Program-made: the position numbers and the translations under genes
Notes under the pieces: generated by a model
What the model was told of the DNA's origin: nothing
Seen by the model: only the letters and a program-made list of their open reading frames with translations
Database searches by the model: none
Origin: Chloroflexota bacterium
Lineage (GTDB): Bacteria; Chloroflexota; Anaerolineae; J102
Direction: 5' to 3'
Assembly (NCBI GenBank): GCA_024276255.1
Contig: JAJRXO010000141.1
Coordinates: 1 to 14,869, forward strand
DNA: 14,869 nucleotides
Shown: piece by piece, positions 1-8,471 of the stretch
How the letters are laid out: each line of letters opens with the position of its first letter
Numbering within the stretch: position 1 is the stretch's first letter

Positions 1-3000
1 CCTCCCACGGACACCCCCACGGTCACGCCAATACGCACGCCCACGCCGACCCCCAGCCCCACAGCGACTCCCACCCCTGATCCCCTGCAACTGATCCTGC
101 AACCCGGACTCAATGGCTATAATGGCCTGCAAGACACCTACATCAACGCCTGGCAGCCCACCACCAACTATGGCCGCAGCCTGTTCATCAATGCCCGCTC
201 TTCCGACGTTATGAGCTCGCTGCTGCGCTTTGACCTCCAGAACCGTATCCCCGCCGATCGGCATGTCGTGGCGGCGTATCTCGACGTCTATGTCGTCGAC
301 AAATCCAATGCCAACCCACTCACCCTCAATCTCTATCGTCTCAACCGCCCCTTCATCGATCTCGAAGCCAACTGGAAACAGGCGCGCTATGGCGCACCGT
401 GGACCACCGCAGGCGCGCTGGCGGCCCCGGACGATCGAGATATTTACATCACAGACAGCGACGTGGCCGAGGTCGATGCCTGGACCAGCTTCGATGTCAC
501 CTCCCTGGTGAGCGACTGGCTGGGCAATCCCGCTGCCAACAACGGGGTACTCATCGGCGGCAGCTCACCCGGGGCTGTCGGCGCCTCCATGATCAGCGCC
601 GAAGGTGAACCTGCCTATTTGCGGCCGCGACTGCGCCTGCAACTGGCCGCCGGGCCGCCGCCCACCCCCACACCCACGCCCACACCGCAAACCCTGGTGC
701 TGTCCGCTGATGCCGACACCTATCTCAGCCAGTGGTTCCCTCTCGACTCCTTTGGCGCCAGTTCCACCCTGGGAGTGCGTTCGCAAAATATCGCCGTAGC
801 CCTGCTGCACTTCCCGCTGGATGCCATTCCCAGCAACGCCCGCCTGCTGCACGCCGAATTGCGGCTTTTCAGCGAAAGCTCCTCCAATCCCCATCCCATA
901 CGCATTTATGTGCAACGGCTGAACCGCGGATGGGCCGAGAGTACAGCCAACTGGCTGCAGGCCACCGCCGGCAAATCCTGGGGACAATCAGGAGCCGCAG
1001 CCGTACCATCCGACCGCGAAAGCGCTATCGTGGCCAGTGTGGATGTCCAGGGCAGCGGCGCCTTTACCCTGCCCGTCACCTCCTTGCTCAATCAATGGTT
1101 GTATCAGGGCGTTGCCAACCACGGTCTGATACTCAGCGGCACAAGTGATGGCCGGGTGCAATACAACATCGCCAGCCGTGAAAATACCGAAACAGACACG
1201 CGGCCGCAGCTAATCATCACCTATCTGCCCGACAATCCCGTCACCCCGCCCCCCACATTCACCCCCACACCCACGGCCACCACTGCCCCCATCCTCACGT
1301 CCACCCCCACACCCACACCCACCTTCAGCCCCACGCCCACCCGTACCCCCACGGCCACGCCGGTGCCCACACCCACGCCCACCATCGCGCCCGGTGATGT
1401 GCGATACACGCGCGATCTGCAGGCCATTGCAGACACCTACCTCAGCGCCTGGCAGCCCGATACGGTCTTTGGCGGTTATGCCTATGCCCGTCTGCGCAAC
1501 GGAGACATAATGCAGCCGCTGATCCAGTTTGATGTCAGCAGTCTGCCGTCGTCGATTATCATCGACAGAGCCGAACTGCGCATGTCGGTGACTGATCGCA
1601 GTAACGGCAATGCCATGACCGCCCGCGTGTATGAGCTGAAGCGGGCCTGGGATGAAAACGAAGCCACCTACTATCAGGCATTGGCCAGTGTGCCCTGGCA
1701 AAAACCCGGAGCCCTGGGCGCCAACGATCGGGGTAGCACTGCCCTCGACAGCCAGATCCTGCCCGAAAAAGGCACGGTGTCGTTTGATATCACGGCCGCG
1801 GTGCAACGATGGGTGCAGAATCCTGCCCGCAACTATGGCCTTGTCTTCAACGCCGAGGCCGATGGCTACGTGCAATATAACTTTGCCACCCGCGAGCATG
1901 GCAATCCCGATCTGCGCCCGGTCCTGCACATCGTCTATCGCCTGCTGCCCACGCCGACACCCACCCCCAGCCCCACACCCACGCCCACTCGCACCCCTGT
2001 CCCCACAGCCACGACGCCACCCTCCGACAGCCACAAGACGATCGATGCCCAGTGGGGCACAGCCACCATTGACGGCCGGCTCGATGAATGGACAGGCCCC
2101 GGCCTGCTGCTGTCCAGCAGCACCGCAGCCCGTGTTAAAAATCCCGGCGCCATCGCCGGTGAAGCCGACAGCTCCGCCCGCATCTGGGCCCGCTGGGACA
2201 ACGATACCCTGTATTTTGCCTTTGCCGTGCGCGATGACAGCCTGAAAAACGATAGCGGCAACGATCTGTGGCGCGACGACAGCATTGAACTGGGCGTCGA
2301 CGGCGAAAACGACGACAACGCCACCAGCAGCAGCGGCGGCGATCACCAATATCAGGTGCGTTTCGACGGCGCGGCCAGTGATCGCACATTGGCCGTGGCT
2401 GCAGATGTAGAATGGGCTGTGAAACAAACCGGCGATGGCTATCAGGTAGAACTGGCTATCCCGCGCAGCCAGCTGGGGCGAGCGTCGCTACAGGCCGGCG
2501 ACATCATCGGCATCGATTTTGGCCTTAATGACGACGACAACGGCGGTGATCGCGACAGTTTGCTGGTGTGGGCCAGCTTCACCACCTACGACGACGCCCC
2601 TGATTTCGGTGATCTGCGTCTGCGGCCGCCAGCTGCCCTCACACCCACAGCCAGCCCCACGCCCACGACTACGCCCAGCCCCACTACGCGTCCCACATCT
2701 CCTCCTGAACCCTCCACCCTCGAACTCGATCTGGAAGCTGTGGCCGACACTTTTATCAGCGCCTGGTATCCCAACGATGTCTTTGGCCGCTACGGCAACA
2801 TGCGCACCCGCAGCTTTGATGTCGAAGCCTCACTCCTGCGCTTTGATCTGTCGGAAATCCCGGTCGGATCGCTGATCGAAGAGGCCACATTGCAGCTGTA
2901 TGTGCTGGGCCGCAGTAATGCCCATCCCATGCAGGCGCAGTTTTACGCCCTGCAACGCCCCTGGGCAGAGAACGAAGCCACCTACTATCAGGCAACGACC

Positions 3001-4167
3001 GGCGTAAACTGGGAAGCACCGCTGGCCAGTGGTGCTTCTGACCGCGCCGCAACGACCGCCGCAACCGTGGACCTACCTGAGTCAGGTTGGGTGAACGTGC
3101 CCCTCAGAGAGTTGGCTCAGGCCTGGGTACAGCAGCCCGCCAGCAACCAGGGTTTGATCATCACCGGCAGCAGCCCGGGCCCCGTACATTACAGCTTTGC
3201 CAGCCGCGAATGGTCCAATTCTCTATGGCACCCGCGGTTGCACATTCGCTACGCCCTGCCCACCCCCACGCCCACGCCGACACCCACGGCCACGCCCACA
3301 GCCACACCGACTGCCACACCGACACCCACAGCTACGCCCACGGCCACCCCCACGCCGACCGCCACACCGACGCCCACGGCTACCCCGACCCCTACTGCTA
3401 CGCCAACGCCCACTAGCACACCCACGGCCACGCCGACGGCCACGTTTAGCCCCACTCCCACCTTTACCCCCACGGCCACCTTCAGCCCCACCCCCACGCC
3501 CACTGCCACGCGCACGGCCACACCCATACCCACGGCAACGCCCACTGCCACCCCCACCCGCACACCCACCCCCACGCCATCGCCTACCCCCACAGCCACG
3601 CCCACCCCCGAAAACTGGAGCGTAGTCAGTGGCGGGGTCGATACCTACATTTACGAGTGGTTCCCCTCCGTCAATTTCAGTAACGATCCCAAACTCCTGC
3701 TACGGGCGCCTGATATCTCCTACATTCTCATCGACTTTGATCTCTCGGCGCTGGCGCCAGATGCCACGGTCGTGAATGCGACACTACGCCTGCATGTACT
3801 CGATCAGATCCTCAGCGACCCCATCAAGATCGAGGCTTATCCGCTGCTGCGCACCTGGAACGTCGACGAAGCCACGTGGGAGCAGGCAACCGATACCGAT
3901 CCCTGGTCCGCACCCGGCGCCAGCGGCAACCTTGATCGCACGCGCTTGCCCTCGGCTGTCAGTCTGGAAGTCGTTCCCGGCCAGGACGCGATCCTCGACC
4001 TCACCTCCATCGTGCAGGTCTGGCGTCAGCATCCCGACAGTGCCCATGGCCTGCTGCTGAGCGCCAGCACCAACAGCGACCAATCGTTGCGCATTGCCGG
4101 TTTTGAATACAGCCTGCCCCGCTGGCGCCCCCGACTGGAAATCAGCCTGTTGGGTCAGCGCCCGTAA
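1..4167 (+). CDS. Secreted modular protein, five DNRLRE domains plus CBM9-like domain (5' partial)
   Basis: The frame is open from base 1 with no stop, and the first 28 codons are already PT linker followed by domain sequence. The gene therefore starts left of the window, and the ATG at 211 is internal. The visible 1388 residues read: linker; DNRLRE-type domains at nt 85-648, 691-1230, 1396-1947, 2716-3255 and 3610-4161; and a CBM9/DOMON-like domain at nt 2032-2631 (IDGRLDEW, then ARWDNDTLYFAFAVRDD). Each DNRLRE copy repeats the same landmarks: DTYxxxWxP near the start, LLRFDL or similar, a W-x-E/D-x-EATW/Y-x-QA block, a W...N.GL stretch, and an RP.L.I ending. Such domains are common in large extracellular proteins; CBM9-like modules bind sugars. 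A surface or polysaccharide-binding role is inferred. No enzyme domain, sorting signal or C-terminal membrane anchor is visible; the protein ends LLGQRP. The downstream gene cluster is convergent. Confidence 0.9.
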   Translation, partial: PPTDTPTVTPIRTPTPTPSPTATPTPDPLQLILQPGLNGYNGLQDTYINAWQPTTNYGRSLFINARSSDVMSSLLRFDLQNRIPADRHVVAAYLDVYVVDKSNANPLTLNLYRLNRPFIDLEANWKQARYGAPWTTAGALAAPDDRDIYITDSDVAEVDAWTSFDVTSLVSDWLGNPAANNGVLIGGSSPGAVGASMISAEGEPAYLRPRLRLQLAAGPPPTPTPTPTPQTLVLSADADTYLSQWFPLDSFGASSTLGVRSQNIAVALLHFPLDAIPSNARLLHAELRLFSESSSNPHPIRIYVQRLNRGWAESTANWLQATAGKSWGQSGAAAVPSDRESAIVASVDVQGSGAFTLPVTSLLNQWLYQGVANHGLILSGTSDGRVQYNIASRENTETDTRPQLIITYLPDNPVTPPPTFTPTPTATTAPILTSTPTPTPTFSPTPTRTPTATPVPTPTPTIAPGDVRYTRDLQAIADTYLSAWQPDTVFGGYAYARLRNGDIMQPLIQFDVSSLPSSIIIDRAELRMSVTDRSNGNAMTARVYELKRAWDENEATYYQALASVPWQKPGALGANDRGSTALDSQILPEKGTVSFDITAAVQRWVQNPARNYGLVFNAEADGYVQYNFATREHGNPDLRPVLHIVYRLLPTPTPTPSPTPTPTRTPVPTATTPPSDSHKTIDAQWGTATIDGRLDEWTGPGLLLSSSTAARVKNPGAIAGEADSSARIWARWDNDTLYFAFAVRDDSLKNDSGNDLWRDDSIELGVDGENDDNATSSSGGDHQYQVRFDGAASDRTLAVAADVEWAVKQTGDGYQVELAIPRSQLGRASLQAGDIIGIDFGLNDDDNGGDRDSLLVWASFTTYDDAPDFGDLRLRPPAALTPTASPTPTTTPSPTTRPTSPPEPSTLELDLEAVADTFISAWYPNDVFGRYGNMRTRSFDVEASLLRFDLSEIPVGSLIEEATLQLYVLGRSNAHPMQAQFYALQRPWAENEATYYQATTGVNWEAPLASGASDRAATTAATVDLPESGWVNVPLRELAQAWVQQPASNQGLIITGSSPGPVHYSFASREWSNSLWHPRLHIRYALPTPTPTPTPTATPTATPTATPTPTATPTATPTPTATPTPTATPTPTATPTPTSTPTATPTATFSPTPTFTPTATFSPTPTPTATRTATPIPTATPTATPTRTPTPTPSPTPTATPTPENWSVVSGGVDTYIYEWFPSVNFSNDPKLLLRAPDISYILIDFDLSALAPDATVVNATLRLHVLDQILSDPIKIEAYPLLRTWNVDEATWEQATDTDPWSAPGASGNLDRTRLPSAVSLEVVPGQDAILDLTSIVQVWRQHPDSAHGLLLSASTNSDQSLRIAGFEYSLPRWRPRLEISLLGQRP
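1231..1389 (+). repeat. PT-repeat linker between DNRLRE domains 2 and 3
   Basis: A 53-codon Pro/Thr-rich spacer of the same hexameric make-up as the longest linker. Shorter relatives lie at 1-81, 649-690, 1948-2025 and 2632-2712, so every domain border of this protein is marked by one. Their lengths vary from 14 to 118 codons, which suggests growth and shrinkage by slippage. Confidence 0.85.
3256..3609 (+). repeat. Long PT-repeat linker, low-complexity coding repeat
   Basis: About 118 codons of almost pure Thr/Pro with some Ala, Ser, Phe and Arg, built from degenerate cccacg/cccaca hexamers. It separates the fourth and fifth DNRLRE domains. All variation is in multiples of three, so the frame is kept. 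PT linkers of this type act as extended, often glycosylated spacers in secreted proteins (family knowledge). The C-rich/G-rich strand bias opens long frames on the other strand that are artefacts. Confidence 0.9.
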
Positions 4168-4170
4168 GCG

Positions 4171-4185
4171 CCCGGGAGAACCGGG
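4171..4185. terminator. Weak hairpin between convergent genes
   Basis: CCCGG, a GAGAA loop and CCGGG form a 5-bp stem directly after the TAA of the large surface protein and 30 bp before the end of the converging URO-D-like gene. There is no T-run on either side, so it is at best a weak or factor-assisted terminator. Confidence 0.3.
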
Positions 4186-4215
4186 TCGAAGGCGAAAACA
4201 GTGGCAAGGTCGGAA

Positions 4216-5163
4216 TCAGGACGGCCTCCAGGGCATGGCTCGCGCCAGAGCATAGAGACGATCGAGGGGGGCCGCATCGATGCCGGGATACAGTCCGCTG
4301 CTGGTGCCAAATATGGTCGGTGTGCCGCGCAGTGGATCCAGTATCTCGTGTAAATGCGCGACCATGGCTTCCTCATCGCGGGGCTGCGCCAGCCATCCCA
4401 GATCAAGATTTCCCCACAGACACAGGGTTTGCGGACTGCGCTCCCGGGCCAACGCCAGTGACATGGCCGAATAGGGATCGAGGCAATGAACCCCATCCGT
4501 CTCCGTGGCGATAATTTGATCCCACACCGGCCACAGATTCCCGTCCGAATGAAAAACCACACCCAGGCCCAGTTCATGAGCGTTCATTATCAGCAATGTG
4601 AGAAAGGGGAAGTAGATCTTTTGTAACACGCTGGGCCGCACCAACGGTCCCCGACGCACCGCGATGTCATCGCCCACAATCACGCCATCGGCGCCAGCAT
4701 CAGCGATCTTCTGTAACAGCTGACTGATGTCCATCACCGTGTCAGCCATAAAAGCCTCGGTCTCGGCATCGCCTTTGCCAATGCGAATCAACGCCTCCCG
4801 CCAGGACCAGGCCTTAAGCGCCATACTGAAAGGCCCATCAATCAGGGCAAAGACATAAAGATCCGTATTTTGCTGCCAGTAGCTCAGGCGAAAGAGAGCA
4901 TCATCCTCGTCGGGCTGTTCGGGGGCACCCCACCCGTGCGAAAAGGGCACGCTGACCAGATCATGCTGCCATCGCATGAGCAGGGCCTTATGTGCGGCCA
5001 GGGGTACGGCAGCGTCGGCATCCAGGCCAACGATCCCGCGCACCACATCGTCCGTGATCTCCAATTCGCCGATCAACAGGCGGGAGGGAGGATTGCCAAG
5101 CAGGGCAACCTGCACGGCCTGCCGAGGCGAGTATTTACTGTGCGTATTCATGCATATAAGCAT
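4216..5163 (-). CDS. Uroporphyrinogen decarboxylase (URO-D) family protein, function unassigned
   Basis: 315 residues. The central part is typical of the URO-D/corrinoid-methyltransferase superfamily: GADGVIVGDD at 157-166 followed by GPLVRP, an AHELGLGVVFHSDGNLW block at 195-211, a DGVHCLDP block at 223-230 and LCLWGNLD at 247-254. This family includes haem-pathway UroD and MtaA/MtbA-type methyltransferases acting on corrinoid proteins. The N-terminal RPPVW-like motif expected of true HemE is not seen, so haem synthesis is unlikely. His205 sits in HSDG where methyltransferase relatives often have a Cys-bearing zinc motif, so the chemistry is uncertain. Two starts are possible, ATG 5163 or ATG 5151 (MNTHSK); neither has a clear Shine-Dalgarno sequence. 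It is the last gene of the minus-strand cluster, 62 bp after the MFS gene. Confidence 0.8.
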   Translation of the reverse strand: MLICMNTHSKYSPRQAVQVALLGNPPSRLLIGELEITDDVVRGIVGLDADAAVPLAAHKALLMRWQHDLVSVPFSHGWGAPEQPDEDDALFRLSYWQQNTDLYVFALIDGPFSMALKAWSWREALIRIGKGDAETEAFMADTVMDISQLLQKIADAGADGVIVGDDIAVRRGPLVRPSVLQKIYFPFLTLLIMNAHELGLGVVFHSDGNLWPVWDQIIATETDGVHCLDPYSAMSLALARERSPQTLCLWGNLDLGWLAQPRDEEAMVAHLHEILDPLRGTPTIFGTSSGLYPGIDAAPLDRLYALARAMPWRPS

Positions 5164-5225
5164 AGGCTACAAAGAGCGCGGTTGCCAAATCCAGCCCCCC
5201 ACGACCCCCTCTCGCCGTGCTCGAT

Positions 5226-6422
5226 TCATATCTGCGCCTGTCGTTCTTCTACCCAACGCCAGAGCACCCACAGGGCCACGACCAGCGCCACAAAGGCGTA
5301 GAGCATGGCACTCAAAAACCCGCGTGTCTCAAACAACCAGGTGGACAGGGGATCGGTGGTCCCGCGCAGCAATGCCCCCATCATGGCGCCCAGGGCCATC
5401 ATGGTGGAACGATTGCCGGGGCGCTGATCGGCCAGCAGGGGAATGGTGCTGACGATGGTAAATTCAATGAATAACGAAGCCAGGGCAATGCCAATGAGGA
5501 TTTTGACCAAAGACTGGTTGAACCAGGGCATGAACAGAAGCAGCAGCAGGAACAACGACACCCCGCCCATGACCCCGCGCCGTTTGCCCACGCGGTCGAT
5601 GATCTGGCTGGATGTGATCGAACCGATCAGCTCCATAATGCCCAGGACAGTGGCCACCATGCCCACCTGCACGGCGCTGAGATGAAAGTTGCGCGATAAG
5701 TGCACGCCCCACAGGACAAAAAAGGTTTCGGCGGCGATGAAAACCGTGCTGTTGGTGATCAGAGCGCCCACCGCACTCCTGTCGGCGAAGATGAGGCGCG
5801 TGGTGCCCCACAGCGACAACCGATCTACCCTTGCTTGCGGCGTGTCGATGGGGAGAATCCGCCACAACACCACAATGGCCAGCGCACTGCCGATGCTCAA
5901 CAGCCGGAAGGGCACATACCAGCCGGCCTCGCTGACCAGCCAGCCCACAATGGGCAACAGGACGATGCCGGTCGTCGCCCAACTGTATTCCACCGTGGCC
6001 AATGCCCAGCCCCGGCGATCAGACGGGGCATGTTCGCTGACATAAGCCTGCATCAGAGGATAGGCGATGGCATCACTGAACCCCAGCAGAAGGATGGCCA
6101 CGAGCGCCGACATGGCTCCCCTGGCCAGGCTGAACGAAATTAAGCCGATTCCGTGCAGGGCAAACCCAACCATTAACCAGCTTCGCGGTCCATGACGATC
6201 GGCCCAGTTACCAAAAAAGGGAGCAAAACCCACGGTGGCCGTACGCACCATGAGCAATGCCCCCATGGTCGTAAGTGAGACCCCCAATCCCGCTGCATAT
6301 TGCGGCAGGAAGGGGTAGATCATGCGAATGCTGGTATCGCGTACCAGACGAATGAGGATGATAGTGGCGACAAAGCGCAGGAGCGCCCGTCCATGAAGCA
6401 CGCCGGGGGGAAATGCACGCAT
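5226..6422 (-). CDS. Major facilitator superfamily (MFS) transporter
   Basis: 398 residues, the usual MFS size, with about 12 hydrophobic segments. The family's loop 2-3 motif is visible as GNWADRHGPRSWL (71-83), and its counterpart in the second half as QIIDRVGKRRG (273-283), which supports two six-helix bundles. Conserved Asp and Arg residues near the first helix (RLVRDTSIRMIYPF) resemble multidrug or sugar efflux members, but the substrate cannot be read from sequence. The start at 6422 is only 22 bp from the stop of the upstream permease, so co-transcription is likely. No good Shine-Dalgarno sequence precedes it, which may mean translational coupling. It is an inner-membrane secondary transporter within an otherwise ABC-type uptake cluster, so it may export a product or be unrelated in substrate. 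Confidence 0.88.
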   Translation of the reverse strand: MRAFPPGVLHGRALLRFVATIILIRLVRDTSIRMIYPFLPQYAAGLGVSLTTMGALLMVRTATVGFAPFFGNWADRHGPRSWLMVGFALHGIGLISFSLARGAMSALVAILLLGFSDAIAYPLMQAYVSEHAPSDRRGWALATVEYSWATTGIVLLPIVGWLVSEAGWYVPFRLLSIGSALAIVVLWRILPIDTPQARVDRLSLWGTTRLIFADRSAVGALITNSTVFIAAETFFVLWGVHLSRNFHLSAVQVGMVATVLGIMELIGSITSSQIIDRVGKRRGVMGGVSLFLLLLLFMPWFNQSLVKILIGIALASLFIEFTIVSTIPLLADQRPGNRSTMMALGAMMGALLRGTTDPLSTWLFETRGFLSAMLYAFVALVVALWVLWRWVEERQAQI

Positions 6423-6444
6423 TATGGGATTGCCGGAAAGGAGA

Positions 6445-7803
6445 TCAGTCGCTGGGCAATTCTACCCGGCGTTCGATGGAGCGTACCAGTAACGAAAGGA
6501 CCAGGGTCATGATCAGGTACAGCATCATCACGCTGTTGTACCCTTCGAAGGCGCGAAAGTTGCGGGAAATCCACAGACGACCTTGCTGCAGCACTTCGGG
6601 CAGGGCAATGACGGAGATCAACGATGAGTCCTTGAGCATGGCGATAAAATCATTGCCCAGGGGGGGCAAAATCATACGGATGGCCTGGGGCAGAATAACG
6701 AAACGCATGGCCTGAAAATAACTCATGCCAATGGATCGGGCCGCTTCCATCTGGCCGTGGGGGATGGCCTCGATACCGGCGCGAAACACCTCTGCCAGAT
6801 AGGCGCCATATCCGAAGGCCAGGCCGATCACGGCGGCAGGCAGGCCGCGCAGATCGATGCTGTTGTTGGAAGCATTGCGCAAGGCCGGGGTCACGGCAAA
6901 ACCCATATAGAGGATGATCACCAGCATGGGCACCCCGCGCACGATCTCCACATACAAAGTCGAGATCGTATACGGCATGGCCGGCAGTAAAAAGAAAAAG
7001 GCCTCGACGCCCAATAAGAACGAGAGGAAAGAAGTGGGGTTGCGCCACTGGCCGCGCAGCATCACAATGGCCACCGTGGCCAGCAGGCCGAATCCCAGCC
7101 GCCGCCACATGTTCACCCGCAAGTCAGGCGAGCCACTGGAGACACGCATGACGCCAAAAACCAATCCGATGACAACCGCTATCACAAAAGCGATCAGGGT
7201 AACCTTGATGGTCATGATCACGCCATTGGCATCCCAAATGCGTTTGGCAATACGAATGGGCTGATCACGGAAATCATCGACGATCACCACTTTGGCTGTG
7301 TCGGCCGGCGCCACCCCGCTGATGGTAGGCGTAGTTGACTGAATCGTTTGCACGATCGTCGGGGATGGCTGCAAGGCCACATTCTCCTGCGGCTCGGCTC
7401 CTTTCGCTATCTCGAACTTGTAAACCTCACCACGGCCATTGAAGGTGCCGTCCTCCTTGTAAAACTCGGCATACACTGTATAACGTGTGTTATCGGCGAG
7501 GGGAGGCTGCACAGTGAAGGTCCAGCTGCCATCATCGGCGATCTTTTTACCATCCAGCGATTTGAGCGCGGTTTTATGCCAGGGCAGATCAAAGATGAAT
7601 GACAGGGCGTCCTGATAGCGCACGGACGTAAACACCGAGAAAGCCACGAATACGCCCATAATAAGAACGATAATGCCCCACCAGGGAATGTGTTCCCACG
7701 AAAGAGCGAGACCGGTGCGCCCCCGGTGTCGGGCCCTCTCATCGGGAATTAAGCTGGGAGGTTTGGGGATGGGCGGTTGTGGGGTGGGTATGTTGCTGGT
7801 CAT
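6445..7803 (-). CDS. Polar amino acid-type ABC permease with long N-terminal extracytoplasmic extension
   Basis: 452 residues, about twice the usual 220-250 for HisM/GlnP-type permeases. The C-terminal half carries the family features: LYVEIVRGVPMLVIILY (283-299), then AEVFRAGIEAIPHGQMEAAR, and the EAA loop that contacts the ATPase (EAARSIG, then ILPQAIRMILPPLGN). The N-terminus is odd: a Pro-rich cytoplasmic tail (1-35), a membrane helix (about 40-60), then about 130 mostly polar residues (65-190) probably outside the cell, before the first core helix (197-220). A further segment of about 60 residues with two hydrophobic stretches (236-250, 258-276) sits between that helix and the YVEIVRG motif. 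The ATG at 7803 has a good AGGAG 7 bp upstream. A substrate such as an amino acid is inferred from family and from the family-3 binding domain in the same cluster. No ATPase gene is adjacent. Confidence 0.88.
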   Translation of the reverse strand: MTSNIPTPQPPIPKPPSLIPDERARHRGRTGLALSWEHIPWWGIIVLIMGVFVAFSVFTSVRYQDALSFIFDLPWHKTALKSLDGKKIADDGSWTFTVQPPLADNTRYTVYAEFYKEDGTFNGRGEVYKFEIAKGAEPQENVALQPSPTIVQTIQSTTPTISGVAPADTAKVVIVDDFRDQPIRIAKRIWDANGVIMTIKVTLIAFVIAVVIGLVFGVMRVSSGSPDLRVNMWRRLGFGLLATVAIVMLRGQWRNPTSFLSFLLGVEAFFFLLPAMPYTISTLYVEIVRGVPMLVIILYMGFAVTPALRNASNNSIDLRGLPAAVIGLAFGYGAYLAEVFRAGIEAIPHGQMEAARSIGMSYFQAMRFVILPQAIRMILPPLGNDFIAMLKDSSLISVIALPEVLQQGRLWISRNFRAFEGYNSVMMLYLIMTLVLSLLVRSIERRVELPSD

Positions 7804-7905
7804 GGGTCATCTCCTGTCTTGAGAATAGACAACGGGGAGGCGCAGAGAGGTGGTGAGCGATGATCCAGAAGCAAACGTCGACCATGCGGCCTGACGCCGC
7901 GCCCG

Positions 7906-8424
7906 TCAGAGCAATGCCTGCACCGCGGCGATGACAGCGTCGTAATCGGGATGTTCGGCGATTTCGCTGAGATATTGAGTGTATCGCACCGTATCATCTG
8001 CATCAACCACAATCACAGCACGCTGTTCCAGGCGCAGCTCCTTGATATAGGTGCCATAGGCCGTAGCGATGGCCATATCGAAATAGTCGGATACCATGAT
8101 GGCATCATCGAAGCCGGAAGCCCCACACCAGTTTTCCTGCACAAAGGGCAGATCAACGCTGATGGTGACCACGGCCACCCGATCGTTATCGGCAAATGCC
8201 TCGTTGAACTTACGCGCCTGGGCTGAACAGATGCCGGTGTTGAGGCTGGGCACAAAGTTGAGAATACGGATTTTGCCGGCGGTATCAGCAATCACATCGA
8301 AGGTATCAGTACTGAATGCATTGACGCGACCGGCGGCCGCGGGAGCCTTCTGGCCCACCGCCACGGGATCGCCCACCAGCTCGGAGATGGGATTTGATTT
8401 CAGGGTAACAAGACGTTTTGACAT
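7906..8424 (-). CDS. tpx: Thiol peroxidase, atypical 2-Cys peroxiredoxin (Tpx)
   Basis: 172 residues, close to the normal Tpx length. The peroxidatic cysteine lies in VPSLNTGIC (Cys66; family form PSLDTxVC) and the resolving cysteine in DLPFVQENWC (Cys100). Both are at the positions expected for the intramolecular disulfide of Tpx. The protein reduces hydrogen and alkyl peroxides in the cytoplasm using thioredoxin (family knowledge). The start is ATG 8424, with GAGG 8 bp upstream. The frame stays open to 8625 but that would overlap dppC, so the longer form is rejected. It lies between dppC (47 bp) and the amino-acid-type permease (102 bp) on the same strand, so it is probably carried in the transporter transcript. 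A small inverted repeat (CTGACG/CGTCAG, 7891-7909) overlaps its stop but has no T-run. Confidence 0.95.
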   Translation of the reverse strand: MSKRLVTLKSNPISELVGDPVAVGQKAPAAAGRVNAFSTDTFDVIADTAGKIRILNFVPSLNTGICSAQARKFNEAFADNDRVAVVTISVDLPFVQENWCGASGFDDAIMVSDYFDMAIATAYGTYIKELRLEQRAVIVVDADDTVRYTQYLSEIAEHPDYDAVIAAVQALL

Positions 8425-8471
8425 AGATAGAACCTCAGACGGTTGCAGAGAGGTTGATGGCGGGGATAGAC

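Noticed and set aside
1210..2427. 405-codon open frame on the minus strand
   Set aside because: It lies entirely inside the DNRLRE protein, is Gly/Val/Arg-rich from the complement of PT codons, and resembles no protein family.
3249..3605. Minus-strand frame encoding a VGVAVGVGVG repeat protein
   Set aside because: It is the exact reverse complement of the PT-repeat linker; the repetition comes from the coding strand.
211..4167. ATG at 211 as the start of the surface protein
   Set aside because: The same frame is open to base 1 and codes for PT linker plus the first third of a DNRLRE domain, including its DTYINAW motif. The ATG lies inside that domain.
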